A stretch of 64,000 bases of DNA from JBCDAP01 sp038747915 (GCA_038747915.1 JBCDJJ010000005.1:1-64000); one strand, 5' to 3'; numbered from the stretch's first letter, positions 17,371 to 29,944 are shown. Numbers and translations are program-made. Notes: generated from the letters alone by a model not told the origin.

Positions 17371-18529
17371 GTTCATCATGGTGGCCGCTCTATTGGCGAG
17401 TGTCGCGGCGCTTGCCGTGGCCCAGGGTCCACCACCCGCGCGTGTTCGCTTCGATCCCGTGCGCATGGAGACGGTCGATCTCGTGCGCGAGGTGACCGGC
17501 CAGCTACGCGCGGTGAAGCGAGCCGAGGTCGCCTCGCAAGAACTCGGTCTCGTGATCGAGATCACCGTCGAAGAAGGCGACACGGTCGACGAGCACGAGA
17601 TCATCGCTCGGCTCGATGACTCGGTCCTAAGACGCGAGCTCGCGCGACTCGAGGCACAGCTCCACGTCGCCATGGCCGTGATCGAGCAACGGGACGCCCA
17701 GCTCGAGCGCCGCGGCCGCGATGTCCGGCGCCTCGAACGTCTCCGCACCAGCGGCGGCGCCACCGAGAACGAGTACGACGATGCGGTGACCGCGCAGATC
17801 GAGGCGCGGGCTCTGGTGTCCGCCGCTAAGGCCGAACTCGACGCTGCCGAAGCCGAGCTCGCCCGCGTGCGGATGCGGCTCGAGCACATGACCATCCGTG
17901 CGCCATTCGCGGGCGAGGTGGTCGACAAGCTCACCGAACTCGGCGAGTGGCTCGGTGAAGGAGAGCCGATCGTCGAACTCGTGGCGATCGACCGGGTCGA
18001 CGCCTGGATCGATGTCCCCGAGAAGTTCATGCCGGGGCTCGCTTCGGCCGAGTCGCTGGTCACGATCGAGGTACCCGGTGCCAGGAAGACCATTGACTCG
18101 ACCGATGTCACCGTTATCGCCGACACCGACCCGCTCGCCCGCACGTTCCCCATCCGCGTGCGCCTCGACAACACCGACCGGACACTCCGCCCCGGTATGA
18201 GTGTGAGCGGCAAGGTGCCCACCGGCGACCGCGGCGACACCATGACGGTGTCCAAAGACGCGGTGCTGCGGACCGACGCCGGGTCGATCGTGTACTTCGA
18301 CGCCGGCGGCGCCGCCGCGCCCGCTCCCATCGATGTGCAGTACGCCGTCGGTGAGCGATTCGTCGTGCGATCGCCGCGGCTCCAACCGGGTATGCGCACG
18401 ATCGTGGTCGGCAACGAGCGCGTGTTCCCTGGTCAGCCCCTCATCGACATGGATGCCCCGCCGCCCGCTGTCGGCGAGCGAGGCACACCGCAATCAGACA
18501 CCGACGCACCCCAAGCCCCCGGCGCCTAA
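17348..18529 (+). CDS. RND efflux membrane-fusion (periplasmic adaptor) protein
   Basis: An HlyD/AcrA-type adaptor that links the inner-membrane pump to an outer-membrane channel. It has an N-terminal signal-type helix (IMVAALLASVAALAVAQ), a lipoyl half with ASQELGLVIEITVEEGDTV, an alpha-hairpin of about 100 residues rich in Glu/Arg/Ala heptads, the second lipoyl half MTIRAPFAGEVVDKL, and beta-barrel segments ending in RLQPGMRTIVVGNERV. The GTG at 17348, with TGAGGAG 7 bases upstream, is chosen over an upstream TTG. It overlaps marR by 23 bases, and the RND gene begins 3 bases after its stop. No lipobox Cys is seen. Confidence 0.9.
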   Translation: MINAPRARFIMVAALLASVAALAVAQGPPPARVRFDPVRMETVDLVREVTGQLRAVKRAEVASQELGLVIEITVEEGDTVDEHEIIARLDDSVLRRELARLEAQLHVAMAVIEQRDAQLERRGRDVRRLERLRTSGGATENEYDDAVTAQIEARALVSAAKAELDAAEAELARVRMRLEHMTIRAPFAGEVVDKLTELGEWLGEGEPIVELVAIDRVDAWIDVPEKFMPGLASAESLVTIEVPGARKTIDSTDVTVIADTDPLARTFPIRVRLDNTDRTLRPGMSVSGKVPTGDRGDTMTVSKDAVLRTDAGSIVYFDAGGAAAPAPIDVQYAVGERFVVRSPRLQPGMRTIVVGNERVFPGQPLIDMDAPPPAVGERGTPQSDTDAPQAPGA

Positions 18530-18532
18530 CTC

Positions 18533-22231
<3,699 letters not shown>

Positions 22232-22525
22232 GAGGTTGTGCGGACCGTCCAGCGACCACGCAGGGCATGGAACGTGCCGAACCATCGGAGGCGAAATCGC
22301 GCTGATCCCCTTTGAATCACGTGATCCGTGGCGTGACCCACCAAACAACTGCTGTCATTTCTGCAAATACTTGAAATTTCAGCACTTGGAGACCGCTGGA
22401 CTGGACCGCCGAACGATCCGGAGTAATTTTCGTCATGTGATGCTGCGGGGTCATCGTCCCGCGCTCGTGGGGCTTGGCAAGGGCCAGGTGATTCGTAAGG
22501 ACACGCACGACTCTTTGGGGGCCGT

Positions 22526-23161
22526 ATGAAATTTGCTTCTGTTCGCCTGTGCATGCTCACGGGTGCGTGCGCTGCCTCGTTCGCAGCTGCCGACATCATC
22601 ACACTCACCGGCGACCGCACCGACCCGTTCGTGGGGTCGGTTCGCGTCAACGGCGACATCAACAACGACGACAGCCCCTTCGGCTTCGATACGCTGATGC
22701 GAGATTTCAACAACGCCAATAACAACCGGGCGGTGTACGAGTTCGACCTCTCGCCACTCGACAACTTCATCGTGAACTCCGTCACGCTGACAGCGTTGTT
22801 TGAAAGCTCGTCGAACGCCATCGCCAACGCCAGCTTCGAGGCGTACCTGTACGAGGCCAATGGCATCGTCGAGAGCACCGACTTCGACCTGACCGCTGAG
22901 AACGGCGTGCTGGTGGCGACCGCGCTCGCGGTCAACGCCGGTGATGATCCCATGATCAATGTGGATGTGACCTCCGAGTTTGTCGCCATCCTGGGTTCGG
23001 GGGCGACCCACGTCGGTGTACAGGGCCTGACGCTCGACCGCACGCTCTACCGCTTCGAGGATGTCACCCTCACGATCGATGCCACACTGATCCCAACGCC
23101 CGGCGCCGCCATCGCGCTGGCGGCGTTCGGTGGCCTGACGGTACGCCGGCGTCGCGCCTGA
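22526..23161 (+). CDS. Secreted protein with PEP-CTERM-like C-terminal sorting tail
   Basis: A 211-residue exported protein: signal peptide MKFASVRLCMLTGACAASFAAA, an acidic beta-rich middle with no catalytic motif (several Asn/Asp-rich turns such as NGDINNDDSPFG), and a C-terminal TLIPTPGAAIALAAFGGLTV followed by five basic residues. The tail has the same layout as the product at 12325-13119, suggesting both use the same sorting machinery. The body sequences are not obviously alike. The upstream 294-base spacer is AT-rich in its middle and probably carries the promoter; AAGGA lies upstream of the ATG. Confidence 0.75.
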   Translation: MKFASVRLCMLTGACAASFAAADIITLTGDRTDPFVGSVRVNGDINNDDSPFGFDTLMRDFNNANNNRAVYEFDLSPLDNFIVNSVTLTALFESSSNAIANASFEAYLYEANGIVESTDFDLTAENGVLVATALAVNAGDDPMINVDVTSEFVAILGSGATHVGVQGLTLDRTLYRFEDVTLTIDATLIPTPGAAIALAAFGGLTVRRRRA

Positions 23162-23196
23162 CCGGCGAGCAGGTCCACAACCGATCGAGTGAGAAG

Positions 23197-23235
23197 AAGC
23201 GGGTGCGGGCATATGGCCCCACCCGCTTATCCTTT
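23197..23235 (+). terminator. Probable intrinsic terminator after the PEP-CTERM-like gene
   Basis: Perfect 9-base arms AAGCGGGTG (23197-23205) and CACCCGCTT (23220-23228) form a hairpin followed by ATCCTTT. The T tract is weak. It separates the rightward secreted-protein gene from the convergent leftward gene ending at 23286. Confidence 0.55.
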
Positions 23236-23285
23236 GAAGCGCCCTCGGGCGGCGCCAGAACGTCTCGACGGTTCAGATCAGTGAT

Positions 23286-24587
23286 TCACACCAGCTCGGT
23301 GTGGTACCACGCGCCGTTCACCGGTGCGAGCAGATGCACCCGCCACATCGGGTCGGCACTGCCCAACACGCGCTTGGGCTCCGCGGTGAACACGTGCAGC
23401 TCCGGCTCCACATCCTGCCGGATCCGCACCTCGCCGCCGGCCTGCGGGGCCGCGAGCGCGATCAGCTCCGCGTGCTGCATCGCCCAGGCCGCCGCTTGGC
23501 GGATCGAACGCAAGCCAACCACCGATTCGTCGCCGAGCACGTGGAGTCGTCCATCGACCCCCACCGCCAGCTCGACACGCTGATCCGGACGGCACCGAAT
23601 CCCGAGCCTCTGCAGCCCCGCCACGTACCCGCAGAGCGACCCCGCCGAACCGGTGGACACCGGCGTTCCACCACGCGGCCGCGACCGCAGCTTCGGCTCG
23701 ACCCGTTCGAGCGACTCGTCACGAGATGCGATCGGCGCGACGTCGAGCTCAACGGCCTCCGGCTTGACGCCACGGTCAGCGTCGTGCGCACCCGTGGATT
23801 CGCTCGGGGTCATCGCCGCCTCGGTCGTGGCTTCCGAGACCCGCCGGGCCACGTCGCCCGGCGAGAGCCCGCACCGCCCGCTGAACACCGCTGCAAAGGG
23901 CACCGGCTCGATCCGCTCGACCGGCTCGAAGAACACCACCTCCCGCCGGAGGAAGCTGCGGGCCGCCTCGCCGAGGCGGCGCATCGCGCTCTCCGACGCC
24001 TCCGGCTCGCCGCCCATCATCGCCACGCGGAGCTCCGTGCCTGGCGACGACGCTGCATCGAGCGCCTTGATCACCCGGTACGCGTTCACCACCGCCATGT
24101 CGTTCGAGCCGGTCAGCAGCGTGACCGCCGACACCAGCTCGTCGTTCGCCAGGGTGATCTCCTCGAGATCGTCCACCCGCAGCATCCACCTCGCCGCCCG
24201 GGCGGCGGCCCAATCGATGGCATCGCCCAGATCGTCGAACTCGCTCGGCGCCTCGCCCGCGAGCGCGCCGTACAGATCCAGCGCCGCGTGCCCCGACCGG
24301 AGCCGCAGCATCGCGACGGACCCGCCGATCTGGGTCGCGAGCCGCCGCGCGTGCTGCGATGCCCACGGCGACGACTGCACCGGCAGATGCCCCATCACGA
24401 GCAGGTTGACCCCGGGCGACGGCTCGGGCGCGTCCTCGGCACTGCGTTGCACCGCACCCGCCGGCCGTTCACCCTCGCCGAGAAACAGCTCGGTGAGGGC
24501 GTCGTACTCCTCCGCGGCGATTGTGGGCCCTTCGTGCTCGGACGCGTGCGGATCGCCCAACATCGCAAATGGCTCGGTGGTGCTCAT
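23286..24587 (-). CDS. MinD/ParA-like protein lacking a P-loop (pseudo-ATPase), function unknown
   Basis: A 433-residue protein I can only place by pattern. Residues 61-86 (NLLVMGHLPVQSSPWASQHA...) occupy the place of the MinD/FlhG deviant Walker A, keeping the following helix, but no GKGGxGKT is present. Residues 157-176 (LLTGSNDMAVVNAYRVIKAL) match the MinD-type strand-plus-helix TPEP-x-DAY-x-LIK-x-L. The region to about 225 continues like that fold. Residues 235-320 are a polar linker, and 320-433 form a compact unknown domain ending PVNGAWYHTELV. It lies 147 bases downstream of the ParA-CBM48 gene on the same strand, so it may be that protein's partner. The fold assignment is inference. 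Confidence 0.55.
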   Translation of the reverse strand: MSTTEPFAMLGDPHASEHEGPTIAAEEYDALTELFLGEGERPAGAVQRSAEDAPEPSPGVNLLVMGHLPVQSSPWASQHARRLATQIGGSVAMLRLRSGHAALDLYGALAGEAPSEFDDLGDAIDWAAARAARWMLRVDDLEEITLANDELVSAVTLLTGSNDMAVVNAYRVIKALDAASSPGTELRVAMMGGEPEASESAMRRLGEAARSFLRREVVFFEPVERIEPVPFAAVFSGRCGLSPGDVARRVSEATTEAAMTPSESTGAHDADRGVKPEAVELDVAPIASRDESLERVEPKLRSRPRGGTPVSTGSAGSLCGYVAGLQRLGIRCRPDQRVELAVGVDGRLHVLGDESVVGLRSIRQAAAWAMQHAELIALAAPQAGGEVRIRQDVEPELHVFTAEPKRVLGSADPMWRVHLLAPVNGAWYHTELV

Positions 24588-24734
24588 CGGGTCATCCTTT
24601 TTCCCGAGTATGGCTCGGCGTGTGATCGCCCGGCTCCGCCGGACCGACGATTCGTGCTGGTGTGAGTCGAGATCCGTCCGTGAATACTCGTGGGTGAATC
24701 GTGGGGCAGGTCGAGGCGGTCCGAGGGTGTGAGG

Positions 24735-26378
24735 TCACGAACCCTCGCTGTACACAACGCTGTTGAGCTGGCCGTATTCGTTCGGCTCCGTGAGCTGGTT
24801 TGCGGGATCCGGGATCCATTTGCCATCCACCACATATCGATACGCGACCCGCGCCGGCGCCACCTCAACCGTCACCCCCATCAGCACACGTGCGGGGTCG
24901 GGTTGTGCGGGCAGCGGGCGCAGCTCGTGCGCGTCCGACGACCACCCATTGAAACTACCCGCCACGTGTACCCGCTGGCCAGGCCGCGCCACGAACACGA
25001 ACCGGAGCCCGGACGCGGTGTTCTCGACGCCCGGCTGTACCGTCTCGGCCGGTTGTGGCGGCACAGGAGCCGGCACCTTCGCTGGGGCCTCGGTTGGCGG
25101 GGCGGGCGCCACCGGCCGGCTGCGAAGCCGTGGGGCCTCGGCGGGGGACTCGGTCACCACCGGTGCGGGCGCCGGAGCAAGCGTCGCCGCGGACGATGCG
25201 CCGTTGTCACCCGCATCGATCCGCCGCATCGCATCCGCGACGCGGGGGTCCGCCTCCCGCTGGGCCTGCCGCGCGTCCGAGGCCGCGGACAGCGCGCGGG
25301 CACGCGAGGCGAGCTCAGCGACCCGGCTCGCGATCGAGCGAGGCGACCCGGGCTCGACGTGCTCGACCTCGGCGGGATGCCCGTTCCCAGACCCGTGGCC
25401 GTTTCCATTGCCGTTTCCGTTGCTATTGACGTGGCCGTTCGCGTGCGCTTCCGGCCCGTCGGCCACGCCGAGTGGCGCCAGCAACGAGCCCAGACGCCCG
25501 CCGAGCGATGTGTCCGGCCCACCCGCACGCTCGATGCTGGCTCGCTCGAACGCCGCCTGCTCCATCGGGTTCGGCGGCGGGAGCGTCACCGGCATCGTGC
25601 CGTCCGGCGCGTGCAGCGCGAGCCACGTGGCGAGTGTGTCATAATCCAGTGCCGCTGGGCTTTGGGGAGCGTAATCGCACACGCCGAGACCAACCGCTGC
25701 GGACTGCTTCACCGCGGCGTCGTACCGGATCTCCACCGGGATCAACTCGCGTGGGAACCGCTCGTTGAGCGCCGACAGCACATCGAGCGACACCACGCTG
25801 GCTGGGTCGTGCATCGTGGCCAGCAACCGATACGGCAGCGGCCGCCCGAGCCGGCGCGAGACCGAGGCGATCGTCGCGATCTGCGAGATCGCCCCCTGCA
25901 TCGCGAAGTACCCGGTCTCCACCGGCACCAGCACTTCGCCCGCGGCACGCAGCGCGTTGAAGGTCAGCAGCCCGATCGACGGCGAACAATCAATGAAACA
26001 CCAGTCGTACTCGCCCTCGAACCGCGCGAGCAGGTCCGCCAGTGCGCTGTCGCGATCGGGGCGTGAACCGAGCGGTCCACCCGGCGCCTCGACCGACGCC
26101 AGCCTTGCTGTGCTCGGCAGCAGATCGAGCCGGCGGTTGATCGCCCACAGCAGGCGAGCGCGATCGATCGTCCGATCCGGCCGCTCGCCGATCACATCGC
26201 CGAGTTGAAGATCGATGCGGCTCGGCGGCACCGCCAGGGCCAAGGCCCCGTGCCCCTGCGGGTCGGTGTCGACGAGCAGCGTCCGCTGACCGCGCCGGGC
26301 CATCACGCACGACAGGTTGACCGCGGTGGTGGTCTTGCCCGTTCCGCCCTTCTGGTTGACGACCGCGATAATCCGCAC
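24735..26378 (-). CDS. ParA-family ATPase fused to a C-terminal glycogen-binding (CBM48/AMPK-beta) domain
   Basis: A 547-residue fusion. The N-terminus is a complete ParA/Soj ATPase: MRIIAVVNQKGGTGKTTTAV (deviant Walker A with both lysines), LLVDTDPQGHGALAL, CFIDCSPSIGLLTFNAL, and PVETGYFAMQGAISQI, ending near residue 265. A long Pro/Ala/Gly-Asn-His-rich linker follows, including a GNGNGNGHG run. Residues 457-547 are a CBM48/AMPK-beta-like module: RVHVAGSFNGWSSDAHEL, then YRYVVDGKWIPDP and LNSVVYSE, with the two sugar-stacking Trp positions present. The GTG at 26378 has GGAG 7 bases upstream and puts the protein start right at the ParA domain. Genes on either side: aroB upstream, a P-loop-less MinD-like gene downstream. 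Confidence 0.85.
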   Translation of the reverse strand: MRIIAVVNQKGGTGKTTTAVNLSCVMARRGQRTLLVDTDPQGHGALALAVPPSRIDLQLGDVIGERPDRTIDRARLLWAINRRLDLLPSTARLASVEAPGGPLGSRPDRDSALADLLARFEGEYDWCFIDCSPSIGLLTFNALRAAGEVLVPVETGYFAMQGAISQIATIASVSRRLGRPLPYRLLATMHDPASVVSLDVLSALNERFPRELIPVEIRYDAAVKQSAAVGLGVCDYAPQSPAALDYDTLATWLALHAPDGTMPVTLPPPNPMEQAAFERASIERAGGPDTSLGGRLGSLLAPLGVADGPEAHANGHVNSNGNGNGNGHGSGNGHPAEVEHVEPGSPRSIASRVAELASRARALSAASDARQAQREADPRVADAMRRIDAGDNGASSAATLAPAPAPVVTESPAEAPRLRSRPVAPAPPTEAPAKVPAPVPPQPAETVQPGVENTASGLRFVFVARPGQRVHVAGSFNGWSSDAHELRPLPAQPDPARVLMGVTVEVAPARVAYRYVVDGKWIPDPANQLTEPNEYGQLNSVVYSEGS

Positions 26379-26539
26379 CGCAACGCTCCGCGGGCCCCGC
26401 GAGCGAAGCCGGGGCCCAGACTGGGGCTCCATCGTCGGATGACAGCCCGTGCCGCCATCCCCCTGCGTTATCGGGACCGTGCGGGGGGTCGCTTGAGATC
26501 CGAGCGCTTTTCTAGGACCAACACCGGGGCTCACACCGG

Positions 26540-27733
26540 CTATCGGGCCCGGATCGCTGCCAGACCGGCGTGTACGACACCCGCATCCGGGGCCTCTACG
26601 ACCACCGCCGAGCCGAGCGACCCATCCTCACTCGCCGGCAGCACAAGCCGCAGACGCCCGCCTGCGACCTTCTTGTCGTGCGACATCGTCTCGATCACCA
26701 CCTCGTCCGGGGGCAGGTGCTCGAGCGCCACCGGTAGACCAACCTCCCGCAGCGCCCTGCGGACTGCTTCCAAAGCTCCCGCATCGATCAGTCCGCCCTC
26801 GATCGCTGCACCCGTCGCTGCCACCAGTCCGACCGCGACGGCCTCGCCGTGATGAAGCGGTGCGAGCGCGGGGTCACCTGTTGGAGACAAGTCCCGGCGC
26901 CACTCGAGCGCGTGCCCGAACGTGTGCCCCAGGTTGAGCAGCGCCCGCCCGCCAACCGACGACGGCGCCGTCTCGCGCTCATCACCAGCAACAGCACCGG
27001 CCTTCACCATCACGTTCCGGTGAATCAGCGCCGCGATCGCATCGGACGAGGGCGAGGCGCCGTCTGCAAATGCATCGACCGTCGCCTCGAACAGCCCGTC
27101 CTGTGCTGCGCCGACCGAGCGCCAGATCATGCCGTGCTTCATGCACTCGGCCACACCCGCCCGATGCACACGCGCCGGGAGCGAGGCGAGCGCCCGTGTG
27201 TCCGCCAGCACCGCTGCCGGCTGCCAGAACGCCCCCACCACGTTCTTCTTGAGCCCGCCGCCCGTCGCGAGGTTCACACCCGTCTTCCCACCCACCGAGG
27301 CATCGACCATCGCGAGCAGCGTGGTCGGGCACTGCACCACCGTGATGCCCCGCCGATAGCTCGCAGCGACAAACCCCGCGACATCTCCCACAATCCCGCC
27401 GCCCAGCGCCACGATCGCATCACCACGATCGAGCTTCGCTTCAGCCACCGCCACGAGCACCGACTGCACGGTCTCGAGCGATTTGCCGGGCTCGCTCGGC
27501 TCGATGGCGTGCGCACATACCTCGCACCCTGCATCGGCCAACGAAGCGCGCATCTCGTTCACCAGCGCCGTCGGCACGCCCGCATCCACGACCACCATCA
27601 CACGCCGGGCACCGGCTCGATCACGGACCACCGTCCCGATCTCGCCCAGCACACCAGGACCGATGCGCACCTCGTACGAGCGGTCACCAAGCTCGATCGG
27701 CATTGTGCGCACAGAGTCAGAAGCCGCGGTCAT
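26540..27733 (-). CDS. aroB: 3-dehydroquinate synthase
   Basis: AroB converts DAHP to 3-dehydroquinate, step 2 of the shikimate pathway, using NAD and a divalent metal. Visible signatures are ALGGGIVGDVAGFVA, QCPTTLLAMVDASVGGKTGVN, and the metal-binding LNLGHTFGHALEW and HGEAVAVGLV. The length of 397 is slightly above the usual 360, through an N-terminal leader and a C-terminal segment. The N-terminus MTAASDSVRTMPIELGDRSY allows a later ATG at about residue 11. It follows the phoX gene by 23 bases on the same strand. Confidence 0.94.
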   Translation of the reverse strand: MTAASDSVRTMPIELGDRSYEVRIGPGVLGEIGTVVRDRAGARRVMVVVDAGVPTALVNEMRASLADAGCEVCAHAIEPSEPGKSLETVQSVLVAVAEAKLDRGDAIVALGGGIVGDVAGFVAASYRRGITVVQCPTTLLAMVDASVGGKTGVNLATGGGLKKNVVGAFWQPAAVLADTRALASLPARVHRAGVAECMKHGMIWRSVGAAQDGLFEATVDAFADGASPSSDAIAALIHRNVMVKAGAVAGDERETAPSSVGGRALLNLGHTFGHALEWRRDLSPTGDPALAPLHHGEAVAVGLVAATGAAIEGGLIDAGALEAVRRALREVGLPVALEHLPPDEVVIETMSHDKKVAGGRLRLVLPASEDGSLGSAVVVEAPDAGVVHAGLAAIRAR

Positions 27734-27756
27734 GCTGTCACTCTACGCGCAGGCGA

Positions 27757-29811
27757 TCAGGAGCCAATCTCTCCGCCGTCATCCTTCGTGATCGCCACCA
27801 CCGTGGGCAGCGGCGGCGCATCGCTCCCCGCCGAGTTCGGCCACCGCGTGGACGGTGCGTCGAAGGTCGACCCACGGTCGTCTCCGGGGTGCTGCACGGC
27901 GACGAACACCGTCCGCGCATCGGGCGTGAAGCAGGGCCCGCACAGCTCCGCCCCCGTCGGGCATGCATAGAACAGCTTCGTGAGCGCGCGCCCCGGCCCG
28001 GCGGTGTCCGTCGCACGCAGACCATCCGGGATGCCGAAGCTCGCCTGCTTGCTGCCCTGATCGGTCGCGATCCACATCCGTCCTTTGTGGTCGAACGCGC
28101 AGTTGTCCGGGCACGCCAGCCACCCGTCCTTGGAGACATCGGGGTGGTAGACCGCCCCGACCTCGTCATCACCGGGGTCACCGGCACGGAGGAAGATCTC
28201 CCAGGTGGCCTCGCTCGACACGTGATCGGCTGACTCCGGCGAACCCTCCGCGGCCCCCGGCGGCACGATCTCGATGATGTGGCCCGCCAGGTTCTCCGCC
28301 CGCGGGTTCGCGGCGTCCAACTGCTCCTCGGTCCGCCGCGAGTTGTTCGTCAGCATCGCGTATACCTTGCCCGAAGTGGGGTTCGGCTCCACGTCCTCAG
28401 GCCGATCCATCGGCGTCGCGCCGAGCAGGTCCGCGGCCCGACGCGTGTCGATCAGCACCTCGCCCTGCGAATCGAACCCGTTCGCCTCGGTGAGCGGGCC
28501 CTCGCCGTACACGAGCGGCAGCCAGCGCATCGTGCCATCCGAGTTGAACCGGGCGACCGACAGCACGCCCTCATCGAGCAGGTCCTCGTTGTGCTCCGGA
28601 TCCTCGAGATCCACCGGGCGATCACTGACAAATCGGTAGACGTACTCGAACCGCTGATCGTCACCCATGTACACCACGAGTCGCTTTGTGCGCGCATCGA
28701 TGACCGTCGTGCTGCCCTCGTGCTTGATGCGGCCGAGCGCGGTGCGTTTCACCGGCACGCTCTCGGGGTCGTAGGGGTCAAACTCCACGACCCACCCGAA
28801 CCGGTTCGGCTCGCGCGGGTGCTTCTCGAGATCGAACCGCTCGTCCGCGGATCGCCAGTCGTACTCCGCGGTGCCGAGCCCGTAGCGTGTGTGATTGGCC
28901 GACTCCTCGCCGACACGCTCGGGATCGCCCACGAAGTACTTGTTGAAGTTCTCCTCGGCGACCAGCACCGTGCCCCACGGCGTGACCCCGCCCGCGCAAT
29001 TGTTCACCGTGCCGAAGACCGATCGGCCCATGGGGTCGGCCTCCGTGCGCATGCGGCGATGACCCGCACCGGGCCCACCGATCCGCATGGCGGTCGTCGG
29101 CATGATCCGCCGGTTGAACCGGCTTGCGACCACCGGCACCCACGCGCCATCGGCGCCGCGCCGTACCTCCATCACGGTGTGCCCGTGCGCCGCCATGTCG
29201 GTCTCGACCCGCTCGGGAGTGAGCGACAGGCTCGACCGCGTCTGCGACCACATGAGCCAGGCGCACGTGTACTCGTGGTTCACGCACAGCAGGCCATGAT
29301 CCGAGTTCTCCGAGCCCCGCGGCAGCGGCATGTACGCGATGAAGTCGCAGTTGTAGCCGAACAGGTGCGCTTGCTCGTCGCCGCTCAACCGCCCGGGCCG
29401 GAACACCGGCGCCCCCTCGAACACCGGATCGCCCCACCGGATGAGTGGCTGCGCGGTGTACCCCGGGCTCACGTTGTCGGTCGCGGTGATGACAGCGGGG
29501 ATCTCATCGAACCCGAGCGTCGATGGCCCGCTCGGCGATGCGGCGCCGGCGATCGTGCCCCCGTGCCCGGGCGACCCGCACGCGAACGTGCCCACGGGGA
29601 TCGCGGCGCCCGCTGCCGCTGCCAGGGCAGCCTTGAGGACACCACGCCGGGTGAGCCGCTCGACGATCACCTCATCGATCGACGGGTGCCCCGACCGGTT
29701 GCTCGGGCGGTCGTCGTGGTCCTCGATCACCTCGAACGACGCGGCCCATGCATCGGTGCGCAGGCCCCGGCGTGATGTAGACGGAACGGTCTGGCTCTCG
29801 GTCTCGCTCAT
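27757..29811 (-). CDS. phoX: PhoX-family (DUF839) secreted alkaline phosphatase-like protein with Tat signal
   Basis: A 684-residue PhoX-type protein. Near residue 55 is a twin-arginine signal, ERLTRRGVLKAALAAAAGAA, followed by a Cys in GTFACGSP that could be a lipobox-like site. The body has the PhoX features GYNCDFIAYMPLPRG, LCVNHEYTCAWLMW, VNNCAGGVTPWGTVLVAEEN, and the C-terminal CPDNCAFDHKGRMWIATDQG and CFTPDARTVFVAVQHPGDD. PhoX enzymes are Ca/Fe-dependent phosphomonoesterases exported folded by Tat and usually induced by phosphate starvation. The ATG at 29811 is chosen because the longer frame reads into the palindromic repeat at 29861-29932. It is followed closely by aroB. Confidence 0.85.
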   Translation of the reverse strand: MSETESQTVPSTSRRGLRTDAWAASFEVIEDHDDRPSNRSGHPSIDEVIVERLTRRGVLKAALAAAAGAAIPVGTFACGSPGHGGTIAGAASPSGPSTLGFDEIPAVITATDNVSPGYTAQPLIRWGDPVFEGAPVFRPGRLSGDEQAHLFGYNCDFIAYMPLPRGSENSDHGLLCVNHEYTCAWLMWSQTRSSLSLTPERVETDMAAHGHTVMEVRRGADGAWVPVVASRFNRRIMPTTAMRIGGPGAGHRRMRTEADPMGRSVFGTVNNCAGGVTPWGTVLVAEENFNKYFVGDPERVGEESANHTRYGLGTAEYDWRSADERFDLEKHPREPNRFGWVVEFDPYDPESVPVKRTALGRIKHEGSTTVIDARTKRLVVYMGDDQRFEYVYRFVSDRPVDLEDPEHNEDLLDEGVLSVARFNSDGTMRWLPLVYGEGPLTEANGFDSQGEVLIDTRRAADLLGATPMDRPEDVEPNPTSGKVYAMLTNNSRRTEEQLDAANPRAENLAGHIIEIVPPGAAEGSPESADHVSSEATWEIFLRAGDPGDDEVGAVYHPDVSKDGWLACPDNCAFDHKGRMWIATDQGSKQASFGIPDGLRATDTAGPGRALTKLFYACPTGAELCGPCFTPDARTVFVAVQHPGDDRGSTFDAPSTRWPNSAGSDAPPLPTVVAITKDDGGEIGS

Positions 29812-29855
29812 GCCCACATCGTACGTCGCCGGCCCAGAATCAGATGCCGCGTTGG

Positions 29856-29936
29856 CGGGTTGCCACTCGCGGCTTGTCCGCCAGTGTTCAACGACTTCGG
29901 CACTCGCACTGGCGGACAAGCCGCGAGTGGCACCCG
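29856..29936. repeat. Palindromic interspersed element with perfect 26-bp inverted repeats (family C)
   Basis: Arms at 29861-29886 and 29907-29932 are perfect reverse complements (26 of 26) around a 20-base spacer. The outer flanks continue the symmetry with CGGGT and ACCCG, offset by one base. The element sits between phoX and mnmG, 8 bases from the mnmG stop. Its end word ACGGGTGCCAC also closes the repeat at 34049-34132, linking the two. No coding potential or transposase is present. It is too symmetric and long for an ordinary terminator and has no T tract. Confidence 0.85.
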
Positions 29937-29944
29937 TGCGCACG

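Noticed and set aside
22232..22525. Possible tRNA or small RNA in the AT-rich spacer after the RND gene
   Set aside because: No cloverleaf, no GTTC-A-A arm and no CCA end could be found on either strand.
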